64,000 nt of DNA from Phycicoccus sp. Soil802 (GCF_001429605.1 NZ_LMSS01000003.1:1-64000); one strand, 5' to 3'. Shown: positions 24,431 to 33,434, counted from the stretch's first letter. A program made the numbers and translations. The notes: a model not told the origin generated them from the letters alone.

Positions 24431-24452
24431 AATAGTTCGATATTCAACTATT
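24431..24452. promoter_or_regulatory. Palindromic operator upstream of the TPR/LLM operon
   Basis: AATAGTTCGA-TATTCAACTATT is a 22-base palindrome with two mismatched pairs (half sites ATAGTTCGAT and ATAGTTGAAT). It lies 12 bases upstream of the ATG of the TPR gene and overlaps the end of the phosphatase gene. The left half equals the site beside marR at 9996-10006. Confidence 0.6.
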
Positions 24453-24977
24453 CCGGTCGGCGAGGGCGCGGCGCACGTGGTCCACGACGCCGTCAGCGGC
24501 GGCCACGACCTCGGCGTAGGTCTGGTCGAAGGCGGAGTCGTCGCCGTACCAGGGGTCGTCCATGTCGAGCTCGCCCGAGCGCTGCGCGTCCGGGTCGAAG
24601 GACCGGAACATCCGCACCTTGGCGCGCTGGCTGTCGGTGCGGGCCAGCTTGGTCAGCTCCCGAAGGTGACCGGCGTCGGCGGCCAGGACGAGGTCCACCT
24701 CGTCGAGCCAGGACCGCTCGAACCGTCGGGCCACGTGGTCGCGTCCGCCGAAGTCGTCGTGCCCGTTGCGGGCCAGCACCGCCAGGGTCCGCGGGTCGGC
24801 GGGGTTGCCCACCTCCCACGAGTGGGTGCCTGCGGAGTCGACGACCACCTGGTCGCCGAGACCGGCCTCCTCGAAGCGCTCGCGCAGGACGAACTCGCCC
24901 ATCGGTGACCGGCAGATGTTGCCGGTGCACACGACGGTCACACGGTAGGGCCGCTTCTCGTGGAGCTCGGGTGCCAT
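24444..24977 (-). CDS. Low molecular weight protein tyrosine phosphatase
   Basis: The 177-residue cytoplasmic enzyme has the P-loop VCTGNICRSPMGE near residue 12, with the nucleophilic Cys and the Arg. The general acid loop DDPWYGDD lies near residue 138. This is the full LMW-PTP signature; bacterial members dephosphorylate tyrosine or arginine residues or act in polysaccharide export. I chose ATG 24975-24977; TTG 24989 would add four residues and overlap the M56 gene. It lies eight bases after that gene, so it is probably the last gene of the cyd operon. Confidence 0.9.
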   Translation of the reverse strand: MAPELHEKRPYRVTVVCTGNICRSPMGEFVLRERFEEAGLGDQVVVDSAGTHSWEVGNPADPRTLAVLARNGHDDFGGRDHVARRFERSWLDEVDLVLAADAGHLRELTKLARTDSQRAKVRMFRSFDPDAQRSGELDMDDPWYGDDSAFDQTYAEVVAAADGVVDHVRRALADRNS

Positions 24978-24985
24978 GGCCCCAT

Positions 24986-25837
24986 TCAACCCACCGTGAC
25001 GACCAGCAGCGCCACGGGGGCAGCGAGCACGCCCAGTGCAAACACCACCATCGCCGTGCGCAGCCAGGGTGGGGCGACTGGTTCGGTGAGCAGCCGCATC
25101 CGCGCTGCGGTGGTGGCCCGGTCCTCGGTCGCCCCGAGGGTGGTCTCCGGGTGGCTGCCCGCGGCGAGCGCCACCAGGGCCCGGGCGAGTGGCACCGGAC
25201 CGACGGCGCGGCGGGCGGCGCGGTCGGCCAGCACCTCGATGAGGAGGTGCACCTCGCGCAGCGCCTCGGCCGCCCGCAGCCGAGCTGGCACCGCACGGTG
25301 CAGCACCGTGAAGAACTCCAGGACGAGGTCGTGCCGGGCCCGCAGGTGGGCGCGCTCGTGCGCCATCACGGCGGCCAGCTCGTCGGGTGGGAGCGCCGCG
25401 AGGGTGCCCTCGGTGAGCACCACCCGGCGGCGCAGGCCGGGCAGGCAGTATGCCGTGGGCGTGGGGTGGGCGAGCACGCGCACGTGGTCGCCGGTGTCGG
25501 TCCCCAACGCGTCGACGAGGGTGCGGTGCTCCCGACGCTGGGCGCGCAGCCGTGTGCCGATGGTGTGCCCCGACCAGAGCAGCCGCGCGAGCATGGCGGC
25601 GCTGAAGAGGAGGGCGAGGAGCAGCCCCCAGAGCGGGAGCGTGGTCGACAGGGCCGCCGCGGGAGCCACGGACAGTGCCGCGACGACCCCGGCGAGCGAC
25701 ACGGCCTGCCAGACCAGGAGCGCTTCTCGTGGCGCGCGGCGAAATCCATTGAGCCGAGCCATGACCCGTGGCGCCGGGCCGGTCAGGCCGAGCGCGAGGA
25801 CCGCGAGTCCCGCCGTGGCGAGGGCGGCGCTGCTCAG
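24986..25837 (-). CDS. M56 family metallopeptidase (BlaR1/MecR1-like), CTG start
   Basis: Membrane peptidase of 283 residues. Hydrophobic segments lie near residues 5-20, 38-60, 65-85 and at the C-terminus. The zinc motif HExxH is seen in VMAHERAHLRARHD (about residue 165), with LPGLRRRVVLTEGTL before it, as in M56 sensors. No extracellular penicillin-binding domain is present, so it is the short form common next to BlaI in actinobacteria. No ATG or GTG fits the start. CTG at 25835-25837 overlaps the blaI stop as CTGA and is my choice. It presumably cleaves or controls the BlaI repressor encoded just upstream (inference from family pairing). Confidence 0.78.
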   Translation of the reverse strand: MSSAALATAGLAVLALGLTGPAPRVMARLNGFRRAPREALLVWQAVSLAGVVAALSVAPAAALSTTLPLWGLLLALLFSAAMLARLLWSGHTIGTRLRAQRREHRTLVDALGTDTGDHVRVLAHPTPTAYCLPGLRRRVVLTEGTLAALPPDELAAVMAHERAHLRARHDLVLEFFTVLHRAVPARLRAAEALREVHLLIEVLADRAARRAVGPVPLARALVALAAGSHPETTLGATEDRATTAARMRLLTEPVAPPWLRTAMVVFALGVLAAPVALLVVTVG

Positions 25838-26256
25838 GGCGCCTTCGTCCCCGAGCCGTCGCCGTGCCGCGCCTCCACCTCGGCGAGCGCGGCCTTGAGG
25901 TCGGCGATCTCCTCGGGCGAGGCGTCCCCGAGGAAGTGCAGCATCGCCGAACGTCTGTCGGTGGTGTCCATGCCGTGCAGCTGGTCGAGCATGGTCGAGG
26001 CGGTCAGCTCCTCGCGGGAGCCGGCGGCCGCATAGCGGTACGCCCGCCCGGTGCGCTCCTGGGTCAGCAGCCCGGCCTCGGCCAGCCGACCCATCACCGT
26101 CATCACCGTCGTGTAGGCGAGGTTGCGACTCGTGCCCAGCGCCTCGTGCACCTCGCGCACCGACACCGGCGCGCGGTGTTCCTCGGCAGCGCGCCAGACC
26201 TGTTCCATCACGGCGCGTTCGAGGTCGCCCAGCGTGTTCATCGCCTTGCGGGGCAT
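25834..26256 (-). CDS. BlaI/MecI/CopY family transcriptional repressor
   Basis: Dimeric winged-helix repressor of 140 residues. LGDLERAVMEQVWRA and VSVREVHEALG lead into the recognition helix NLAYTTVMTVMGRLAEAGLL, then the wing QERTGRAYRYAA. A C-terminal dimer region ends in LHFLGDASPEEIADLKAAL. I chose ATG 26254-26256 (MPRKAMNTLG), with GAGGTG upstream; it begins 16 bases after cydC. The M56 peptidase follows with a CTGA overlap. Two dyads of the TACTAC-N5-GTAGTA type stand in front of cydA, the head of the same operon, so this repressor most likely controls cydABDC and itself. Confidence 0.88.
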   Translation of the reverse strand: MPRKAMNTLGDLERAVMEQVWRAAEEHRAPVSVREVHEALGTSRNLAYTTVMTVMGRLAEAGLLTQERTGRAYRYAAAGSREELTASTMLDQLHGMDTTDRRSAMLHFLGDASPEEIADLKAALAEVEARHGDGSGTKAP

Positions 26257-26272
26257 CGGCACCTCGTTCCAC

Positions 26273-27955
26273 TCACGGCAGGGTCGGCACGGCATCGGGG
26301 ACCGGGTCACGAGGGGCCACGGTGGTCCGGGTCAGGTCCATGATGCCGTGTGCCTCGGCGAGCCCCTCGGGTCGGTGGCTCACCACCACGACACTGCGCT
26401 CGCCGCGGGCGGCCAGCAGATCGGCCATCACAGCCAGTGCCGTCGGGTGGTCGAGGTGGGCGACTGGTTCGTCGAGGAGCAGGACCGGCCGCTGCGAGAG
26501 CAGCGCCCGCGCGATGGACAGGCGGGCCCGCTCCCCACCGCTCAGCCCGCGTCCGCTGGCCCCGAGCCGGGTGTCGAGCCCGTCGGGCAGTCCCGCGAGC
26601 CAGGCCCCCAGCCCGGCTGCACCGACCGCCTCGAGGAGGTCCTGGTCCAGCGCGGCCGGCCGAGCCAGGCGCAGGTTCTCGCGCACCGTGGTGGCGAAGA
26701 CGTGCGGCTCGTCGTCCACGACGGCGAACAGCGCGCGCACCCGCTCCACAGGGAGGCCCAGGGCGTCCTGGCCGTCGACGAGGTAGCTCCCCGTCGCCGG
26801 GTCGAGCTGTCGGGCGAGGACGGCGAGCAGGGTCGACTTGCCGCAGCCGCTCGGACCAGTGACCGCGACCACCTGACCGGGCGCGACGGCCAGGTCGGCG
26901 CCCTGCAGCGCGGTCCGTCGGCCGTCCCAGGAGGCGCCCACACCTCGGAGCCGGAGGTGCGGGACGTGCGTGCCGGCCTTCCGGTCGGCGGGGGTGATCA
27001 CCGGTGCAGCCGACACGGCGGCGGCGTGGGGCGGGGCGGCGACGCCGGGGCGTTCGTCGAGCAGCTGGCTCAACCGCCGCTCGGCTGCTGACGCGCGAGC
27101 CCACGCGCGGGCTGCCTCGGGCAGGGTCCCGAACACCTCCGCCAGCGCGAACGGCGCCAGCACGAGTAGGGCGGACACCGCTGCGCTGTGGTCGGTCCGC
27201 GTAGCCACGAGGGCGCAACCCACGGTCGCCACGGCCGTCGCGAGCGGGAGCGTGGCCGTGGCCACGGCGCGCCCGCGACTCTGCACCCGGCTGGCCCGAG
27301 CGACCCGCCGCTGCGCGTCCCGCACCCACTCGATCGCCTGGCCTCCGGCGCCGACGGCCTGCAGGTCGAGGGACTGGCTGGCGACCAGCTCGGTGACGCG
27401 GGCGACGTCGTCGCGGGCGGCCACGAGGGCGTCCATCGACCGGGTTTCCAGCAGCCGTGCGAGCAGGGTGGTCAGCGCCGCGACGACGAGGAGGCCGCTC
27501 ACGACGAGCCCGGCCGCGGGCTCGACCCACGCGCAGAGCAGCACCGTCGCGAGCCCGGCCAGGGCCGTCGTCACGAACGGCACGGTGACCCGCACCTGCG
27601 CCTCCACCCGCTCGGTCAGGTCGTCCACGACCCCCGCCAGCATGGCGGCCCGGCCGCGCCGCGGGAGCCGGGCGGGCGTGAGGGGCACCAAGGCGGCATA
27701 CAGGTCGGCGCGGGCGGTCGCGAGGTCGTCGAGAGCGGCGTCGTGCGAACGCAACCGCTCCCAGTAGCGGAAGACCGGTCGGGCCATGCCGAACGTGCGG
27801 ACGGCCACGATCGCCGTGAGCAGGGTGAGGATAACCGGGCGCTCGCTGGCGCGGACGACGAGCCAGCCGGACGTCGCGGTGAGCGCGACGCCGGAGCCGA
27901 GCGCGGTCGCGCCGAGGGCGCCGGCGGCCAGGATGCGGGGCGAGCGGCGGTTCAT
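26273..27955 (-). CDS. cydC: Thiol reductant ABC exporter subunit CydC
   Basis: ABC half-transporter of 560 residues, with five or six membrane helices in residues 1-290 and an ATPase domain behind them. Walker A is GPSGCGKST (about residue 370), the signature LSGGERARLSIARALL (about 465) and Walker B PVLLLDEPVAHLD. With CydD it exports cysteine/glutathione-type thiols (or heme) needed to assemble cytochrome bd. Its ATG overlaps the cydD stop as ATGA (27952-27955). The blaI gene starts 16 bases downstream. Confidence 0.92.
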   Translation of the reverse strand: MNRRSPRILAAGALGATALGSGVALTATSGWLVVRASERPVILTLLTAIVAVRTFGMARPVFRYWERLRSHDAALDDLATARADLYAALVPLTPARLPRRGRAAMLAGVVDDLTERVEAQVRVTVPFVTTALAGLATVLLCAWVEPAAGLVVSGLLVVAALTTLLARLLETRSMDALVAARDDVARVTELVASQSLDLQAVGAGGQAIEWVRDAQRRVARASRVQSRGRAVATATLPLATAVATVGCALVATRTDHSAAVSALLVLAPFALAEVFGTLPEAARAWARASAAERRLSQLLDERPGVAAPPHAAAVSAAPVITPADRKAGTHVPHLRLRGVGASWDGRRTALQGADLAVAPGQVVAVTGPSGCGKSTLLAVLARQLDPATGSYLVDGQDALGLPVERVRALFAVVDDEPHVFATTVRENLRLARPAALDQDLLEAVGAAGLGAWLAGLPDGLDTRLGASGRGLSGGERARLSIARALLSQRPVLLLDEPVAHLDHPTALAVMADLLAARGERSVVVVSHRPEGLAEAHGIMDLTRTTVAPRDPVPDAVPTLP

Positions 27956-29598
27956 GCGGGGACTCCGGGCGCGGCGGCGGTCGCGCGCAGGGCGACGTGG
28001 TGGTCGGCCAGGGACAGCAGCTCCCGGCGGTGGGTGACGGCGACGACGCAGCGGTGCCGCGCCAGGTCGAGGATGACGCGGTGGGCGACGGCGGCCGACT
28101 CGTCGTCGAGGTGGGCCGTCGGCTCGTCGAGCAGGAGCACGTCGGCGTCCGCGAGGCGGGCGCGGGCGAGCACCAGCCGCGCGCGCTGCCCTGCGGAGAA
28201 CCCCCGTCCGTCATCACCGAGCGGGGTCTGCAGCCCGTCGGGCTGGGCGGCGACCACCCCGTCGAGACCCACCTCGCGCAGGGCCGCCCAGATGGCGGCG
28301 TCGGAGACCGGGCCGGTGCCGAGGGTCAGGTTCTCGCGGAGGCTGCCGACCGTGAGGAACGGTCGCTGGGTCACCAGGTGGGTCGACTGCGCGCGGACCG
28401 CACCGGCGGTCGGCGTGCGCAGCCCGGCGACGAGCTCGAGGAGGGTGGACTTGCCGCAGCCCGAGGGTCCGGTGACGACGGTGAGCCCGGTCGGCGCGGT
28501 GAGGTCGACACCGTCCAGCACCCGATCGCTCGACCCCGGGTAGCTGTAGGCGAGTCCCTGCACGACCACGGTTTTCGGCCAATTGCCCGGTTTCCCGGGG
28601 CTGGGCGGCTCGGCCCCGTCGGAAACCGGGCGATTGGCCGGTTGTTCACGACCGGCCGGCTGGGCCCGCGAGACCTGGGGGAGCGCCGACGCAAGGGCCG
28701 CTGCGCCGTCGGCGGCGCTGTGGAACTCGGCCCCCACCCGTCGGATCGGCCAGTAGGCCTCGGGCGCGAGCAGGATCGCGAGCAAACCGGTGCCGAGCTC
28801 GACCGACCCGTGCGACAGCCGCAGCCCGACGGTCACCGCCACGATGGCCACGCAGATCGTGGCGAGCAGCTCGAGCGCCGCCGAGCTGAGGAAGGCCAGT
28901 CGCAGCGTCGCCATCGTGGCGCGCCGGTGCCCCTGGCTCACGTCGGTGATCGTCCGCACCTGGCGCTCGCCCCGTCCGTACGCCACCAGGGTCGGCAGCC
29001 CGCGCACCACGTCGAGGAAGTGGCCGGAGAGGTCGGCGAGCGCCCCCCAACGGCGTTCGGTGGCATCGCGGGTGGTCGCCCCGATCAGCGCCGCGAACAC
29101 GGGCAGCAGTGGCAGCGTCAGCACGACCACGAGCGCGCTCAGCCAGTCGACGAACGCCAGGGTCACCACCGCAAGGGTCGGCACGACTGCCGCGGTGACG
29201 AGGGCTGGGAGGAAGCGCGCGACATACGGCTCCACGCTGGCGGCGCCCTGGGTGGCGAGCGTGACGGCTTCCGCCGACCCGGGGCGGTCCTCCGCCGGTG
29301 CCGACAGCCACCGGTCGAGCAGCCGCTCGCGCAGGGCGCTGCTCACCGTGGTCCCCGCCGCCGCCGCGACCGTCTCCCCGACGAACGACAGCACTGCGCG
29401 CGCCACCATCACGACGACGAGGTATGCCGCGGCGGACGCCACGGGCGCGCCGCGCACCACCGCGACCACGAGCGACGAGAGCGCGAAGGCGGTGCCGATC
29501 GTCGCCACGCCCTGGGCCACCCCGACCGCCGCGAGCACCCCCAGCGGCCGACGAGCCTGCGGGACCGCGCGCAGCAGGGCCGGGTCGACCGGACGCAT
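27952..29598 (-). CDS. cydD: Thiol reductant ABC exporter subunit CydD
   Basis: This protein of 548 residues has membrane helices up to residue 305 and an ATPase domain from about 345: Walker A GPSGCGKST, signature FSAGQRARLVLARA, Walker B VLLLDEPTAHLD. The start at 29596-29598 overlaps the cydB stop as TGATG. Between the membrane and ATPase parts the linker contains PANRPVSDGAEPPSPG followed by KPGNWPKTV. This segment is encoded by a copy of the paired CAATTG element (28575-28641), an in-frame insertion tolerated at the domain boundary. Otherwise all motifs are intact, and the protein should pair with CydC. Confidence 0.92.
   Translation of the reverse strand: MRPVDPALLRAVPQARRPLGVLAAVGVAQGVATIGTAFALSSLVVAVVRGAPVASAAAYLVVVMVARAVLSFVGETVAAAAGTTVSSALRERLLDRWLSAPAEDRPGSAEAVTLATQGAASVEPYVARFLPALVTAAVVPTLAVVTLAFVDWLSALVVVLTLPLLPVFAALIGATTRDATERRWGALADLSGHFLDVVRGLPTLVAYGRGERQVRTITDVSQGHRRATMATLRLAFLSSAALELLATICVAIVAVTVGLRLSHGSVELGTGLLAILLAPEAYWPIRRVGAEFHSAADGAAALASALPQVSRAQPAGREQPANRPVSDGAEPPSPGKPGNWPKTVVVQGLAYSYPGSSDRVLDGVDLTAPTGLTVVTGPSGCGKSTLLELVAGLRTPTAGAVRAQSTHLVTQRPFLTVGSLRENLTLGTGPVSDAAIWAALREVGLDGVVAAQPDGLQTPLGDDGRGFSAGQRARLVLARARLADADVLLLDEPTAHLDDESAAVAHRVILDLARHRCVVAVTHRRELLSLADHHVALRATAAAPGVPA
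28575..28641 (-). repeat. Paired CAATTG element, copy 2 (inside cydD)
   Basis: On the plus strand the arms are TCGGCCAATTGCCCGG (28575-28590) and CCGGGCGATTGGCCGG (28626-28641). The inner bases TTTCC/GGAAA extend the inverted repeat. The span is 67 bases with a 35-base spacer. It is read through in frame by cydD. Read on the minus strand, the flank GAAAACCGTGG resembles the flanks of the other copies. Confidence 0.75.
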
Positions 29599-30623
29599 CA
29601 GTGGCTCGCCACCGCGGGGATGTGCTGGGTGCCGATCCGCTTGCGGAAGACCCAGTAGGTCCACGACTGGTAGAGCAGGACGATCGGCGTGAAGACGAGG
29701 GCGACCCAGGTCATGATCTTCAGCGTGTAGGGGGTGCTGGACGCGTTCGCGGTGGTCAGCGACCAGGCCGCGGCGGTGCTGCTCGGCATGACGTCGGGGA
29801 AGAGCAGCAGGAAGTAGGTGGCCACCGCCATCGCGATCGTTACGAAGGTGCCGACGAACGCCCACCCCTCGCGCCCGCGGAGGTTGGCGGCGAGGGCCCC
29901 CACCAGGGCGAGCGCTGCCAACACCGTCGTCACCCACGAGGCGGCGCGGCCGTCGGCTGCGCCGAGGATCCCGAGCAGGGCCACGGCGAGGACCGCGGTG
30001 ACGGCACCGGTGCGGGTTGCGATGCGGCGGGCGTCGCCGCGGATCGGGCCGTCGGTCTTGAGCGCCACGAACAGCGCGCCGTGGGTGAGGAACAGCCCGA
30101 GGGTCACCAGCCCGCCCAACAGCGCGACCGGGTTGAGCAGGGTGACGAGGTTGCCGGTGAACTCCTTGTCGCCGTCGATCGGCAGGCCCCGCACGACGTT
30201 GGTGAGCGCGACACCCCACAGCAGCGCGGGGAGGAACGACCCGACGACGATGGCCTTGTCCCAGCGCGCCCGCCAGCGCAGGTCGTCGCGCTTGCCGCGG
30301 TAGTCGAACCCGAGGTTGCGGACGATGAGGGCGACGAGGATCAGCAGCAGCGGCAGGTAGAACGCGCTGAACATCGTGGCGTACCAGTGCGGGAACGCCG
30401 CGAAGGTGGCGCCACCGGCGGTCAGGACCCACACCTCGTTGCCGTCCCAGACCGGCCCGATGGTGTTGATCAGCACCCGGCGGCGCTTCTCGGTGGTCTC
30501 GGCGTCGCCGCCCCTCCCGAGCACGGGCAGCAGCATGCCCACGCCGAAGTCGAAACCCTCGAGGACGAAGTAGCCGGTCCACAGGACGGCGATGATGACG
30601 AACCAGACGGTGCTGAGTTCCAT
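29598..30623 (-). CDS. cydB: Cytochrome bd oxidase subunit II
   Basis: Integral membrane protein of 341 residues with about eight or nine helices. The N-terminal VWFVIIAVLWTGYFVLEGFDFGVGML and the loop GPVWDGNEVWVLTAGGATFAAFPHWYATMFSAFYLPL are the family hallmarks. With CydA it forms the quinol oxidase that reduces oxygen to water at low oxygen. It starts at ATG 30621-30623, 42 bases after cydA, and overlaps cydD by one base pair of the TGATG junction. Confidence 0.95.
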   Translation of the reverse strand: MELSTVWFVIIAVLWTGYFVLEGFDFGVGMLLPVLGRGGDAETTEKRRRVLINTIGPVWDGNEVWVLTAGGATFAAFPHWYATMFSAFYLPLLLILVALIVRNLGFDYRGKRDDLRWRARWDKAIVVGSFLPALLWGVALTNVVRGLPIDGDKEFTGNLVTLLNPVALLGGLVTLGLFLTHGALFVALKTDGPIRGDARRIATRTGAVTAVLAVALLGILGAADGRAASWVTTVLAALALVGALAANLRGREGWAFVGTFVTIAMAVATYFLLLFPDVMPSSTAAAWSLTTANASSTPYTLKIMTWVALVFTPIVLLYQSWTYWVFRKRIGTQHIPAVASH

Positions 30624-30665
30624 TGCGGTGCAGGTCCTTCCGAGTGACGCAGGTAGGTCGGGGGG

Positions 30666-32099
30666 TCAGTAGGCGAACGCGAGGGGAGCGTCGTCGTCGT
30701 GGGTCGCCGGGGTCGCGGGCTCCTCGAAGGGCAACGCGCCGGCCCGCAGGTAGGTGAGGAAGAGCTTGACCTCGACGACGGCGAGCAGCCCGTAGAGCAG
30801 CGTGTAGACGACCATCGACGTGACGACCTCGCCGGCTGACACCGAGGGCGACACCCCGGTCTTGGTCGCCATCACCCCGAAGACCAGCCAGGGCTGTCGG
30901 CCGACCTCGGTGAAGATCCAGCCGAAGCTGTTGCCGAAGATCGGCAGCAGGGGGGCGGCCATGATCGCCCAGTGCCACCAGCGCGCCCGGGGGACGCGCT
31001 CGCCGCGGGTGGTCCACAGGGCCAGCAGTGCGATGAGAGCAGCCAGCACGCCGACGCCGATCATCAGCCGGAAGCTCCAGTAGGACAGGGGGATGTTCGG
31101 TGTGTAGGTCGCGTCGGCGGTGAGCGGGCTGCCGGTGCCGTACTTCTGCGCGTACTCGGCCTTCAGCTCGTTGATCCCCTGCACGCTGCCGTCGAAGTGC
31201 CCGGTCGCGAGGAAGCTGAGCACCCCCGGCACGGTGACCGCGAACTTCTCCTCGGAGCCGTCGAGCGATCCGATGGTCAACAGGCTGAACGGCGCGTTGC
31301 CGTCCGAGCTCTCATAGAGGGCCTCGGCCGCGGCCATCTTCATCGGCTGGACCTCGGTCATGATCTTGCCCTGGAGGTCGCCTGTGACGGCCACGCCGAG
31401 CCCGGCGACGAGGACCACGGCCGCGCCGAGGCGGGTGGCCCTGCGGTACATCCCCGCGTCCCCGCCGACCTCCCGACGCCGCAGGTGCCACAGCGCCACG
31501 GCCATCACCATCGCCCCGCCGACCATGTAGGCGGCGGTCACCACGTGCGGGAAGGTCACCAGCTGCACCTTGTTGGTGAGCACCGCGACGAAGTCGGTCA
31601 GCTCGGCCCGCTTGGTCTGCGGGTTGTAGCGGTAGCCGACGGGATTCTGCATGAACGAGTTGGCGGCGAGGATGAAGTAGGCCGACAGCAGCGTGCCGAC
31701 GTGGACGATCCACATGCACGCGGCGTGCAGCTTCTCGGGGATCCGGCCCCAGCCGAAGATCCAGAGCCCGAGGAAGGTCGACTCGAGGAAGAACGCCAAC
31801 AGTGCCTCGATGGCCAGCGGCGCCCCGAAGATGTCGCCCACGAACCGGCTGTAGTCGGACCAGTTCATCCCGAACTGGAACTCCTGGACGATGCCGGTCA
31901 CCAGTCCGAGGGCGAAGTTGATCGTGAAGAGCTTGCCGAAGAACTTCGCCAGCCGCAGGTCGTCCTCCCGCCGTCGGCGGACCCACGCGGAGTGGTACCA
32001 GGCCACGAGCGCCGACATCCCGATCGTCACCGGGACGAACAGGAAGTGGTAGACGGTGGTGATGGCGAACTGCCACCGGGCGAGGTCGAGGTTGTCCAT
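30666..32099 (-). CDS. cydA: Cytochrome bd oxidase subunit I
   Basis: Integral membrane protein of 477 residues with about nine helices, carrying the three hemes. The axial His region is in QFAITTVYHFLFVPVTIGMS. The heme helix has GIVQEFQFGMNWSDYSRFVG, and the GRQPW motif (FTEVGRQPWLVFGVMATKTG, about residue 395) is present. The quinol (Q) loop between helices 6 and 7 is of the short type. GGAG lies just upstream of the ATG. A 36-base palindrome of two BlaI-like dyads lies 24 bases upstream with a TATACT -10 box at its centre, so the operon should be repressed when the repressor is bound. Confidence 0.95.
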   Translation of the reverse strand: MDNLDLARWQFAITTVYHFLFVPVTIGMSALVAWYHSAWVRRRREDDLRLAKFFGKLFTINFALGLVTGIVQEFQFGMNWSDYSRFVGDIFGAPLAIEALLAFFLESTFLGLWIFGWGRIPEKLHAACMWIVHVGTLLSAYFILAANSFMQNPVGYRYNPQTKRAELTDFVAVLTNKVQLVTFPHVVTAAYMVGGAMVMAVALWHLRRREVGGDAGMYRRATRLGAAVVLVAGLGVAVTGDLQGKIMTEVQPMKMAAAEALYESSDGNAPFSLLTIGSLDGSEEKFAVTVPGVLSFLATGHFDGSVQGINELKAEYAQKYGTGSPLTADATYTPNIPLSYWSFRLMIGVGVLAALIALLALWTTRGERVPRARWWHWAIMAAPLLPIFGNSFGWIFTEVGRQPWLVFGVMATKTGVSPSVSAGEVVTSMVVYTLLYGLLAVVEVKLFLTYLRAGALPFEEPATPATHDDDAPLAFAY

Positions 32100-32122
32100 C
32101 CTGGCTCCGCGGTCGATGGGAC

Positions 32123-32158
32123 TACTACATGTCGTAGTATATACTACGCCATGTAGTA
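32123..32158. promoter_or_regulatory. Double BlaI-like operator over the cydA promoter
   Basis: Two 17-base dyads, TACTACATGTCGTAGTA (32123-32139) and TACTACGCCATGTAGTA (32142-32158), stand two bases apart and together form one near-perfect 36-base palindrome. On the minus strand TATACT (32141-32136) lies at the exact centre and makes a good -10 box for cydA. A BlaI-family repressor is encoded in the same operon. Confidence 0.75.
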
Positions 32159-32198
32159 GACGTCCCGACAGGGCCGAAGGTCCCGGGGGTGTGCTCGC

Positions 32199-33215
<1,017 letters not shown>

Positions 33216-33305
33216 GCGCACACCGTATGCCGCGGCCCCGGCTCCCAGCCACGCGCCACCACGACGTGGGCAGGGAGCCGGGTCACCGGCGTCGCCGGCG
33301 CGGGC

Positions 33306-33393
33306 TCAGCGGCCGCTCCTGGCGCGCTCGATGGTGACGGGGCTGGCGGGGGCGCCGTCCTCGGGCGTGCCCTCCGTGCCGGGTCTCGGCCAT
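33306..33393 (-). pseudogene. Small gene (about 28 codons) broken by one extra base
   Basis: A leaderless-type start (TAGGGT, five bases, ATG at 33391-33393) opens MAET. Removing one C from the CCC that follows gives a smooth frame, GTEGTPEDGAPASPV and TIERARSGR, with a stop at 33306-33308. That frame has G or C in every third position, whereas the uncorrected frame gives an Arg/His-rich peptide of about 36 residues. The intended product of about 28 residues is not a family I can name. The extra base may be a true mutation or a sequence error. The region between galE and the thioesterase gene otherwise holds no gene. Confidence 0.45.
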
Positions 33394-33434
33394 CTCGGAC
33401 CCTAGGGACAAAGGCCGCATTCGCGCGCCGACAC

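Noticed and set aside
33401-33417. A true DevR/DosR box
   Set aside because: Only part of the known 20-base palindrome is matched and no dormancy gene follows; kept only as a weak shared-box finding.
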